The translations under genes were made by a program, and so were the position numbers. The notes below the pieces were generated by a model, which did not search any database, had not been told where the DNA came from, and saw only the letters and a program-made list of their open reading frames with translations. From Apostichopus japonicus (Eukaryota; Echinodermata; Holothuroidea; Aspidochirotida; Stichopodidae), in contig NC_092579.1 of NCBI RefSeq assembly GCF_037975245.1, positions 11,270,678 to 11,334,677 on the forward strand: DNA of 64,000 bases, written 5' to 3'. Shown here piece after piece: positions 49,247 to 60,525 of this stretch. Position 1 is the first letter of the stretch, and every line of letters begins with the position of its first letter.

Positions 49247-50329
49247 ATCCTGCGTTCTGAACTATGGCGTTCCCCAAGGGTCTGTACTTGGGCCTTTGCT
49301 GTTCTTAACCTATGTGCTTCCTCTTGGCGAACTGATTGATTCTCACTCAATACACCGCGGCCATAGTTTTGCTGATGACACTCAATTATATACGGTTATT
49401 AGAGAGATCAAAGATCCAGCACAGGTACATCAAGAATGCCTAAAGTTGGAATGCTGCTTAAATGAAATTCAGCACTGGCTCACTTACAACTTCCTGAAAG
49501 GAAATCCATCGAAAACTGAAATAATGCTATTTGGTACGCCTCAACGTCTCAAACTAGTGAACATTGATTCAATCACAGTAGCTGGGGTTGATGTTAAAAT
49601 CCCCGGAGCCACTGTACGTAACCTCGGTGTCCTGTTTGATCCTCAGCTGTCTATGAAGCCGTATGTCTACTCTGTCGTCAAGTCGGGCTATTTTCATCTC
49701 AGAAATATTGCCTTAGCCCGAAGGCAGCTCAGCAAAAGTGCGACACGATCGATCACGACAGGCACTTGTAATGTCTCGCCTGGATTATGGCAATAGCCTT
49801 CTGTACGGGATCACCAATGAGTTGATGAATAAATTACAAATGCTTCAAAACAATGCTGCTCGCCTTGTTTCGAAAACTCCCAAGCGAGCCCATATAACAC
49901 CTGTACTTCGTAAACTTCACTGGTTACCTGTACGTGCAAGAATAGATTTTAAAATTTTGTATCTCACCTTTATGGCACTCAACGGGGAAGCTCCATTGTA
50001 CTTAGCAGAATTAGTCCATCGTTACATTCCACCAAGATCGCTAAGGTCCCAAAATAAATATTTGTTTGCGGAGCCATCATTTCATTCAACTAACTTTGGC
50101 GGGCGAGCTTTCTCCGTGATTGCCCCACGACTGTGGAACAATCTCATAGCCAAACAAGAGGAACCTATTTCTCCATCCAGTAAAACGGATCTCAAAAAAA
50201 CAGTTAAAAACTATCCTTTTTGAGAAATATCACAGTTAGGCCCTTTATATTGGAGCGCTTTGAAAATTGCCTTGTGCTCTGGATACCTGCGCTATACAAA
50301 AAACAGTTATTATTATTATTATTATTATT
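49247..50329 (+). mobile_element. 5'-truncated LINE (CR1/L2-like) inserted in the satellite
   Basis: It starts in the RT palm (LNYGVPQGSVLGPLLFLTYV), includes SFADDTQLY, NPSKTEIMLFG and LGVLFD. After one frameshift near 49740 it reads MSRLDYGNSLLYGI, LQNNAARLVSKTPK, LHWLPVRARIDFKILYLTF and FGGRAFSVIAPRLWNNL, to a stop at 50223. The 3' UTR ends in (TTA)n at 50306-50329. Clean joins with satellite on both sides show insertion into the array. Confidence 0.92.
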
Positions 50330-51420
50330 ATCTTGATATCGCCATATAAAGCCTGATATATCTGGATATAATTGTAATCCAAATAAGCATAAAAAGTTTG
50401 ATATGGCCATATAAAGTCTGATATATCTTGATATAATTGTAAGCCAGATATCCATATACAGTTTGATGTGGCCAAATAAAGCCAGATATATCTTGATAAC
50501 ATAGTTAGCCAGATATCCATATAAAGTTTGATATGGCCATGCAAAGACAGATATATTTTGATAAAAATGTAATCCAAATAAGCATATAAAGTTTGATATG
50601 GCCATGTAAAGACAGATATATCTTGATATAATTGTAAGCCCGATATCCAATCAAGTTTGATATGGCCATGAAGAGACAGATATAATATTATAAAAACGTA
50701 ATCTAAATAAGCATATAAAGTTTGAGATGGCCATATTAAGCCTGATATATCTTGATATCTTGTATATATACAGTTTGATATGTCCATATAAAGCCAGATA
50801 TATTTCGATATAATTGTAAGCCAGATATCCATATCAAGTTTGATATGGACATATAAAGCCATATATATCTTGATATAGTTGTAAGCCAGATATCTAATCA
50901 AGTTTGATATTGCCATGAAAAGACAGATATGATTTGATATAATTGCAAGCCATATATCCATATAAAGTTTGATATGGCCATATAAGCCAGATATAATTTA
51001 ATAAAATTGTAATCCAGATACCCATATAGAGATTGATATGGCCATATAAATCCAGATATATCTTGATATTATTGTAAGCCAGATATCCATATCAAGTTTG
51101 ATATTGCCATATAAATCCAGATATATCTCGATATCATAGTTAGCCAGATATCTAATCAAGTTTGATATGGCCATGTAAAGACAGATATAACTTGATAAAA
51201 TTATAATCCAGATATCCATATATGTTTAATATGGCCATATAAAGGCAGATATTACTTGATAAAATTGTAATCCACATATTCATATAAAGTTTGATACGAC
51301 CATATAAGCCAGATACAACTTGATAAAATTGTAATCCATATAAAGTTTGATATGGCCGAATAAAGACATATAAACTTGGTAACTATGTATTACAGATATA
51401 TTTAGAAATTTTGATATGGA
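50330..51420. repeat. ~60-bp satellite array, right part
   Basis: Continuation of the array at 48560-49246 after the LINE, about 18 more units with the same TTTGATATGGCCAT and GCCAGATAT words. It fades out at the RT fragment that follows. Confidence 0.92.
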
Positions 51421-51424
51421 CATT

Positions 51425-51885
51425 TAACACCTTTAAGAATATGGGGTTAGAAGTGTTAAAAGCAGTAGAGAAATCAAAGAACGTAGCCCTGGCAAAGTTA
51501 CCCTTATTTGTGAGTTCCAAGTGAGAATAGAGCTTCTCGAGGCTGACAAGAACGGCGTCCTCGGTACTGCGTTTCGATCTGTACGCAAACTGCATCGGGT
51601 CAAGATAATCATTCACGAGAGGCTTCAGGGTCTTGAGTATCAAACGCTCGCATACTTTCATGACTACCTAGATTAATGCAATAAGTCTGAGGTCGTTCAT
51701 GGCACGTGATGTTAGCCTTTTTTTTGCGACTGGAATGATACGCGACTGCTTCCACATTGCCGGAAGCGTATGATACTTTAAAGGAGAGGTTATAAAGTAT
51801 TGTATATATGTTGGCAAGTTGGTGTGAACAAGTTTTGAGAACACGGGGTAGCATCCCATCTTGTGTTGGAACATGAGTCATAACT
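51425..51885 (-). pseudogene. LINE reverse transcriptase N-terminal fragment
   Basis: The minus strand reads LPRVLKTCSHQLANIYTILY, AMWKQSRIIPVAKKRLTS, MNDLRLIALI, VCERLILKTLKPLV, LDPMQFAYRSKRSTEDAVL and FFDFSTAFNT across three frames. These are RT fingers/palm motifs of CR1/Rex-type LINEs. Frameshifts make it inactive. It directly abuts the satellite, so its 3' half is missing. Confidence 0.82.
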
Positions 51886-51889
51886 AAAT

Positions 51890-52480
51890 TAATGTTTGTA
51901 TGTTTTATGATCTCTTGGTGGAAGTCCTACAACATGTCCTTGCAGATGATGAACCAATGCAAGCTTCATCAACAATGTTAATTCACGCACAATGTCGTCA
52001 TTTAGAGGAAGTATCAATCTGTAATCGTTTTTGCGGAAGTTACATGCTATGGTAGCCCTTAGTGTAAGGCTGGTAGTTGTCAACAGCTAACTTATTCTGA
52101 GGTGTTGCTTGGCCGGGGGAGAATTATTTACTCAAGAATAAAGATGCTCATTCCTCTATTTCAGTGATTCAGTGTATGTATTGTAAAAGGTGTCACTACA
52201 TTGTTAACAGCACTACTCTGGCTTTGTTATTCAATATCACCTTACAGGTGTCAACATCCCTTGGACTGTAAACCTGCCCTGGCATCCGTTAATGCTGAAG
52301 GGTGCTTGGATCTATTTCATCTCTAAACAGTAAGAACTGACATAATACTCACACATTTACTTACTGTATGATCAGGGAATGATTAAGTGTCAAAATTTAG
52401 TGTGTAAGTCAATATGGGGCATTTGTATGGAGCATGCACGCTGAGGGGCGGCGATTTGTTTCAAATATTGGGGGGATATT
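51890..52480. other. No gene seen
   Basis: No recognisable coding signal. A short minus-strand frame at 51889-52083 has no domain I know. Confidence 0.45.
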
Positions 52481-52489
52481 TGCTTGGGT

Positions 52490-52760
52490 GCAGGCGCGTA
52501 GCAACTTTCATCCCCCAAATTGTTCGCGCTCTTTGTGATATTTTGTATATACAGGCGCGTATCCAGGATTTTGAATTACTATCAAAGCGGAGCGCCACCA
52601 TTGGTTGGCGCGCAGCGTACATGAAAATTTCTGGTTTTGATAGCCCCCAAGATCACCGGAAATGGCACTTCTCAGGCTTGAAAATGACCATTGTTTTTCC
52701 CAATATTTTCGTTTCCATCCATAACCTTTTTCAAGATTGTCACCAGTCACAAATCATGTT
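52490..52760. repeat. Fragments of the CAGGCGCGTA MITE family
   Basis: CAGGCGCGTAGCAACT at about 52492 and CAGGCGCGTATCCAGGATTT at about 52552 are two left ends in a row. GCGGAGCGCCACCATTGGTT follows the second. No right end or duplication is found. Confidence 0.6.
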
Positions 52761-53579
52761 CGACCTCATCGCATCTCCTGTGGATAAGTGCTTTTGTAGG
52801 TAATTCTACGTAACGGCCCACAATACCCGTTAGCCCCACTTTTCAAGGTTTCGAGCCCATTATTTGTTCAGAATTTGAATAATAAATTCACTTAAAAAAC
52901 ATACCCATACTGTTGCACAAAATTTCATCTATGGACAACCAACATCGAAAAAAAACCCTTCAACCCCTAACAGACGTGCAAAATGGAAACCCAGTGTACC
53001 CATATCGATGTGGATCATATATACGATTGTACGTAATTACACTGATACACAAGAGATGTATGCTACAGACATTATGATAATAATCATGAGTGACAACATG
53101 CTATACGGTCACAGGTCACAGAAGCGACCACGAAGAGTCATTTAGCTCATGCAGCATGTTGGATGAAGTTTAGCCACCGCAAAGTATGATTTGGATAAAT
53201 AATCTCACGCATTATTTACTATTTATAGCAAAAAAACAAACTATGCCACCAAATATTGGGGGGGGGGGGTATTAGATACTATACCACCCCCACACCTAAA
53301 ATACTGAGGGGACATATCCCCCCCGTCCCTCATGATCGCCGCCCATGTGCACGCTTCATAAGAAGTCAGCCGTCCTCAAACATGACATTAATGGCCATGG
53401 TATATATATATATATATCTACATACGGTAATACAGGAGCAATTATACTACTGTACTCTTCCGTTATAATGACTCTTTCGTTACTTCGTCGTATAACATTG
53501 TGACGTGATGGTGAATCATAGTGGACTCCCTCTATTCGGTTCAATATTAGGCAGGGTAAACTCGCGATGAATCCATATT

Positions 53580-56522
53580 TCAAAGACGCCCTTCAAATTT
53601 CCCCTCGGTCTGCTTTCCCTTCGTTACTTCTTCGTAGGATGGAGGTAAATCAGAGGCCATAGAGGTACTAACATTTGAAGACTGAGATGTCTGGCTGTGA
53701 GAAAGAAAAACAAGTAAAACAAAAATATAAACATAAAATGCCCCGAAAAAGGAGGGCGAGAGAATGGTGGGTCGGACGCACCGGCAGTGGCATAGCCAGG
53801 ATTTTTTTTTGGGTGGTGGCGCTTGGGGGGGGGGGGGCTTGACCATTTCCTTGGAGGGCGTCTTGTTATTATCTAAGCGGCGCAGCGTACAAAAAGTTTT
53901 AGCTAAAAAGGCCTCCTAGATCGTAGAAAAATGGCACTTCTCAAGCCTTGTAAGCAAAGGCGTCAATCCGATTTGAAACGTGTGGGGGGGAGGGGGGGAC
54001 GTAATCCATTCGAGGTATCCGGCCGCAAGTACTATCTCAGTGGAGCGCCACCATCAGTTGGCGAGCAGCGTACCAAGAAAATTTCAGATATCAATATCTG
54101 AAAGATCGCTGGAGTTGGCACTTGCCAGGCTGGATAGCAGCCATCTAGTTGCGTGATTTCGGGAGAAAATTACAAATTCGCCACTCAGGAAATCTGCCAT
54201 AAAGTTCATACGGCCTTAGTTTTTGGTGGATTATTTCTGATATTAGTGATTCAAATTGACATCAACATTAGAACCAAGTGCAAGTTAAAAAATGATGCGG
54301 CGAACTGGAAACCCCAGCCCCATTTTACCCTATGTTTCAGGATAGAATACCCCTCATTTGTTCAAACCCATGGCAACTAACAATCTGTGAATACATTTAC
54401 TTCGAGGCACATTGTATTGCACCAAGTCGGTCAAGAAATGACCACAGGGCCTCAGATATAGGCCTATAGGAACGATGCCCCAAAATGTCTCCGGACATTC
54501 TATAGGTGAAGGAAGCTATCCGCCGCGACTGCATGTAAGTTTCTCGAAATGCCGTCCTGGGAGTCATATCACAAAATTGTGAGTTTGACACCGGCATTGA
54601 CATTTTTCGACAAACCTGCATATTGCGCGTGGAAAATAAGGAATGATTGACTGGGCTTTCAGCCAAGTAACATACTGAATGACCGAACTATATGTCAAAC
54701 TGACATGATCAAAGATTGCGTCTGGAACATTATTAGGGTGATAGACTGATTATCAGCGATAGTAGTGTCTCCTTTCTTGAAATTTGGTTTTTTAGCGGTT
54801 TTAAGAGCATTGGGGTACGTCCCAGAAGTAAAAACCCAGCCTATGCGTTATTTCACGTCCGGTTTTTCAGCAACTATAGCCTACTGCCGGTGCGGGCGAA
54901 GGTTCGTTCATGAGTGGTCATCATGGAGATTCGAAACCATTCAGACCAATGTTAAATTTTTCGCACATGTAAATTTTTGTCGACACCCAAAATCCCAGTG
55001 GGGGGGGGGGACGACAAGCTTTCTTATGGGGGGGCTGTCGTCCCCACGCCCCCTGGCTACGCCACTGCGTACGGGGGAGTACTGATAAAGCGCTGTCAAC
55101 TATTCTTGACCGGGATGTAGCGTGGTCCGCGAATCGTCAGTGTATGTATACATATACACTGGTATTGATCGGTATACGTTATCAGGGTGATTGTCAAAGT
55201 CACAGGGGCACGGGATAGTCCCTATACACCCTCCCCAATTCAAATGTAATATTACGTGACTGTATACGGGACTGCGTGTCACTGCTTCATTATAATGCAT
55301 GCACCGATTGCATGCATTATAATGAAGCAGTGACACGCAGTCCCGTATACAGTCATGTAATATTACATTTTAATTGGGGAGGGTGTACAGCGACTATCCC
55401 GTGCCCCTCTGGCTTTGACAATCACCCTGATAACGTATATCGATCAATACCAGTGTATCTGTATATAGGCCGAATGAGCTAAATTAATGATCGGGAGTTT
55501 TTTTGTGTGAAGGAAATGGAGGTAGGGTGCGGGGACGGCGGCTTATCCATACATTTATTGTATTGAATCATGATACTCTTATCACTACAGCTCTCTAATA
55601 TTGCAGAGGGTCGAATAATGGCCACTGATGCGTATTTGTCAACAACCGTTCCTGCCAGGAGCGTACGTAGCCAGACCGGGCACAGGGGATTCCCCCCCCC
55701 CTCCTCATCCACCCCTCCACCCGTGCCGACCACTATGCCTTCCCATGTTTGTTCCACCACTATCAAGTTACAAATAACATGACAAAAGCATTTTGCCCTT
55801 ATTAAATTGTTGCTACTCCTGCCTAGATAATCCCCCCCCCCCCCGTCATACGATACGGGCCTAGTCAAGACGTTGTCTCTATAATTAACTTACCCTGCTG
55901 ATTCTGTGGAGTATTGCATCCCTTTATTTATTGGGGTTTGTGTAGGATACAAGTTTACGGATGATGGATTCCCATACGTTTGATGATGATTGGTAGCATG
56001 AAATCCGTAATTTGTTGCAAAGTGCAATGATTGATCTTGAAATCCAAGAGGGACATTTGATGTCTGAGGTGGATGAGCTGAATGAGACGGCGAATGAGGG
56101 TTTATGTTGACGTTGATTCCTTCATTACGAGCTTGATTCCGAAGAGCATTTTGGTTTTGACGTATACAACGACAAACCGACACAAAAACAATACATATGA
56201 AAACAGGTAACGCAAGTGGTACAATTGCTAAAAATGGTGGTGCATTAAGGACCAAGAAGACAGACATAGCTACGCAAGCTCCACACCAAAAGAGAAAAAA
56301 TGATACAACTAGTATTAATCCGCATATGTTCGTGTTCGTATTCGTATTCGTGTCCATGTTCGTGTTAAGTCTACTCGATCCATTGTAGGTTTCACCAGAG
56401 CCGGCAATCACAATACTACTGTGAACGTTGTTTTGGTGATGGCTCGTATCAAATGTCGAACCAACAAACCCACCACTGTCAACGCCTCCTGCGGCCATAT
56501 TTGTTTTGTTTTCTGTTATCAA
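53580..56522 (-). CDS. Small two-helix membrane protein with C-terminal PPSY motif (paralogue A)
   Basis: Two exons: 56522-55894 and 53694-53580, joined in phase 2 by a consensus GTAAGT donor and a TTCTCACAG acceptor. The product is 247 aa. An Asn/Thr-rich N-terminal region is followed by two hydrophobic segments, about residues 67-91 and 96-118, with a short Pro-containing turn. A Cys/Arg cluster and a long Asn/His/Pro/Gln-rich tail end in LPPSYEEV (226-233). PPxY is the known ligand of WW domains such as those of Nedd4-type ubiquitin ligases, so trafficking or ubiquitylation control is possible but inferred. A second Met at residue 9, in a better context, may be the true start. It lies downstream of a tandem paralogue at 61348-59265. 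Its intron holds a hAT-like element and a foldback repeat. I do not recognise a named family. Confidence 0.78.
53785..55067. mobile_element. 1.28-kb hAT-like element in the intron of paralogue A
   Basis: CAGTGGCATAGCCAGG at the left mirrors CCTGGCTACGCCACTG at the right (one mismatch). The flanks CGCACCGG and CGTACGGG match at six of eight positions, consistent with an old 8-base duplication. The inside includes segments like the CAGGCGCGTA family (GGAGCGCCACCATCAGTTGG). No transposase frame. Confidence 0.75.
55157..55455. mobile_element. 299-bp near-perfect palindrome (foldback element)
   Basis: Arms of about 145 bases from CACTGGTATTGATCGGTATA meet at the centre near 55306 (GCATGCACCGATTGCATGC) with only scattered mismatches. 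TA flanks both ends. It lies in the intron of paralogue A and would form a long hairpin in RNA. Mirror open frames on both strands are a by-product of the symmetry. Confidence 0.93.
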
Positions 56523-57084
56523 TATATAAATATTGATTAATTTGTAAACTTATGGCGTGATCCCGGAAAGATCAGTGGCTAAACACTAACGTATATATAA
56601 CGATCGATCAAAGCTACAAACAAGAGTACCTAAAACTCACACAAATCCAAGCAGGGAATGAAATCACAAGTAGAAAGACTGCAGGCTATATGGCTGCAAT
56701 ACGATAATTGTTCTTTACTAGTCGAATTCCTCGCGTCGATATGCCAGGATATACTAGTATATTATTTGGAATTCATACATGACTATGATGACTGGCAACG
56801 GAAATATACAACACTATAACACAATATTAAAGGACCACAACATCTAAATGAATCACATTAGACAATGACAGTTAAGTTAGTATTACTCCGGCACTTTGCT
56901 TCGTATGCAGCTAACTACACTTTTTCTTGAAATGTAAACATTTCCCATGACGTGTTGACCATCCAAAGTTCATTCTGCCAATCTCGTTCTTATTTCATTG
57001 TCTGTAAGTGAATTCTTATTTTCGAACACGGAGCGAAACTTGCCGGATTCATGAAAAGGTTGAACATTACAGATTTATTCTTAA

Positions 57085-57490
57085 ACTCGGTCTGTTCATA
57101 GCCGTGTACATCTGCCTTTAAATGCATTAAACACTCGCCCAAAACCGCGTGCCACCCTCTGAAGAAAAGTTAATTTTCCGTTGCTTGCAAGTGACGTTGT
57201 TTTCTTGTCGCTACAAAATGCAGACAGTAATGAAACGTGATACCTTGTTCTCATTTGTCTGGACCTGAGATGGCCAGCGCTGCTGTGTACACTGTGTTGT
57301 GGGTATTGACCATAGCTGCATGTATTGGCTGTACACATGTGTCTACTTACCGATGGTAGCAAGCTGTGTATGAGTATTTTCTGGGATCGATGGTTGTGTC
57401 TAACACTTCTGTTACACTTCATTCAAAACTAGGTCAGATTACCGGCATCAAACGTTTATTTGTGCGCGAGTCTTCACTCACCCCTTTAAG
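57085..57490 (-). repeat. ~370-bp dispersed repeat, copy 2
   Basis: Reverse-strand relative of 32150-32530, about 550 bases upstream of the paralogue A start. Shared blocks include GAAGACTC, TCTGACCTAGTTT, CATCTCAGGTCCAG and TATCACGTTTCATTACT. Confidence 0.8.
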
Positions 57491-59260
57491 CTCGGTACTC
57501 GGTTATCCGGTTGAAATGTCTAGGAATAGAAATTAACGTGCGTCATAGTGAGTCGATAAATGTGTGGCTATAAATAGCAATGACTTCAATTCTTACCGGA
57601 AGTGCCGCTTCAACGTATAGGAACAAAGCATATGGTGAGTGTAACGATGATACGTATGTGTGCTGAAAGAGCGCCATCGTATGTGTTGTACCATAATACC
57701 CCGCAATTCGTGAATCTCACAGATTATAACAGGAAGTCAGTATAGGCTATAGCAAACAATGAATTGCCGTTCTCAAAAAGCCCCGTGTGTGATTGAGTTG
57801 TAGTTGTTGGGTATTCTGCAACTGCTCCACGTTAGAATAGTATCAGTTCTGCTGGGCCTATCGTATTACCAGTGTTAGCCTAGAGGCTACTGTTGATCAC
57901 GATGAATAATACTGTTCCGCTACCACCAACTTTGACTCTGTTAGAGCATGGAGGTAAAATCTGTTTTTACGTCCATGGTTAGAGCTATTGGCAGAGATGA
58001 ACGCAGAGACGTGATTTGTAGCCACAAAACGACTAGTTGACTGAACTTTGTAGCGTTAAAAGAAGTACAAAACGACTCCAGAAGAGATTAAATAGTCAAA
58101 CACACAACTGTAGTTTACTTCAAAAACAATAAAGGTGTTTATTTAATCACTGCTTCTTATCGGGAGGCTTTCAGTGTTCTAAACATGCAGATCGAAAAAA
58201 AAACATGACGATATATCAATATGATATTTCGCAATCGTACAGTAGCACGTAAACAAAATATCTCCTTATAGGTTAGAGGACTCGCTTACTGTACATTTGT
58301 ATATACGAGTTAAACAGTTAAACAAAGTAGGTACATAAAAGATAACAAGAAAAACCGTCCAGGCAAAATTGGACTTTACCAACAACAGCAACATAATTAA
58401 GAAAACCTGGGAGAAATTTAAGCAACTTATGAAACTGTCACACGTTAAGAGGACAAAATCGACAGGGTAACAACTTTAAACCTTGCATTATTCATCAAGA
58501 TCAATAATGTAAAATATACTGTTCTACCTTGTTTTGATATAAGTTATACTGTACTAGTTATACCCAACTTGCCTTTTTCCCATTGAGTACCGAAGTGTAT
58601 AAAATATTACACTTCTACCGCAAGATATATAGGTCTATATATATTTAACAGCGTAACTATATATATGTGAAATAGCATTCACACGGGCCTCATGTACAAT
58701 ATTTACTTTTAAAACAGACATATGTGTATACCAGCAATCAAAATAACTAAGAAGCACCTCATTTAAAAAAAAATATAAATGTTTATTTGATACATATGAA
58801 ATATTTTAGTGTTTCAGTGTGATAGGTGTTTCATATTCGAAAGAACACTTTTGTAACTGCGTGGTCCTTTCAGTAAAGTTTAGTTGGTTGCTTATATAGG
58901 CTTGGATGATATATATGAGATTTACTTAAGCTGTGACACAAAATACATGATTAAGTCCTGGATACTATTCGCACATCTCCAATTAGGGCCGTTTAGATTG
59001 AACATTATAAAGATGTCTTTAATTACTCTGAAAAGATGTTAAATTGAGTAACTATATAGTATGCTTTATAATATATTTAGAATATTGCTTTTTGTCAATA
59101 ATTGTTGATAGCTTGATCTTGAAATAGAGATGCAAATTATTCTATACGTAACTGCGTTTCTCGGATGTCAACGGTATGTTCTACTACGTTGCACGATTGC
59201 TCAGAATCACTGTAATGGAAACGGTATACACCAGAATTAGAAAAAATAGCAATTAAAAAT
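57491..59260. other. Spacer between tandem paralogues, no gene seen
   Basis: AT-rich, with no supported coding or RNA feature. It should hold the promoter of paralogue A and the 3' flank of paralogue B. Confidence 0.45.
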
Positions 59261-59264
59261 CCTT

Positions 59265-60268
59265 TCAAATTTTGCCCTGATGTTCTTTTCCTTTTGTTAC
59301 TTCTTCGTAAGATGGTAGTGAATCGGAGATTGTAGCACTAAAACCAATAGGAATAACATCAGAAGAGTGGCTGTGAATGGAAGAGAGGCAAAAAGGAGCA
59401 TCAATATTGTGTCAAATTATAATCATAATCAATCATATAATCAGGCAGTTATCTTTTTCGACGCTTAAGCGACCACGAATGTGGGAGAAGCCCGCGAGGG
59501 CTTATGGATTACAACTGGGTGGCTTCCAATTCAATATTTTAACTCCAAGTTGGAATCTTTTCAATTGAGAAAGGTATTTCAGATGGGAAAATCGTAGATT
59601 GCCTTGGATGAAAACCCACATCACCCGGCCCGGGATCGAACCCCAAACCTCCCGATTACTAAGCCTCGATCGTTGCTTCAAAAGCCACCGCCTTTATCCA
59701 CTCTGCCACAGCTGTTATTATGCTGTGTCTTAATATATAGGATGGATTTGGGAAGAGAACTAGAGTTGCGTGATTTTCATTACACCGGGTGCATACACAT
59801 TAGACCAGTGATTTGATATTGGGGTAATTAAGTTGTCACGAGACCCAATATGGGAGAAAATAAAATAACTCCACCTCATACCATTTTTTCTTGTTGAGAG
59901 TTTTAATTGTTGAACGCTCATCCAATATCTTTAAACTAAAATGATGATACTCTGAATCTTCAGTAGCCTGCCACAATAACCTAAACTTGCAACGCTAAAG
60001 TTGGGCTATTTCGCGGTTTCAACTGACGCCGATTAATTGTATAGGATATTGCTTGCCATATTATATATCATTCAATTTGTAACTGGAATAGTGTCATTCA
60101 TGTCCTGCCCTGCGGTCCCTTCGTCCGGTCACGATATTCGCTATATATATATATATATATATATAAATGAAAATCGTAATGAGTTGGAAAATCAAGAACA
60201 GTGATATATATATATATATATATATATATAAATGAAAATCGTAATGAGTTGGAAAATCAAGAACAGTG

Positions 60269-60312
<44 letters not shown>

Positions 60313-60456
60313 TTTCGAACCTCTGGACATACAATCATCGTCCACAGCCTAGTGGTTAGGGTGTCCGCGAACAGAGCGGGAGGCCCGGGTTAGAATCCCG
60401 GTGGAGGTTGGAAGTTTTTTCACTGTTCTGAATTTTCCTTCTCATTACGTACTCAC

Positions 60457-60525
<69 letters not shown>

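Noticed and set aside
48778-50961. Long minus-strand frames (190 and 238 codons) of Ile/Tyr/Trp-rich repeats
   Set aside because: They are produced by the ~60-bp satellite, whose unit length keeps frames open. The peptides are translated repeat units with drifting phase.
55100-55482. Pair of similar 70-78-codon ORFs on opposite strands
   Set aside because: Mirror images generated by the palindrome at 55157-55455.
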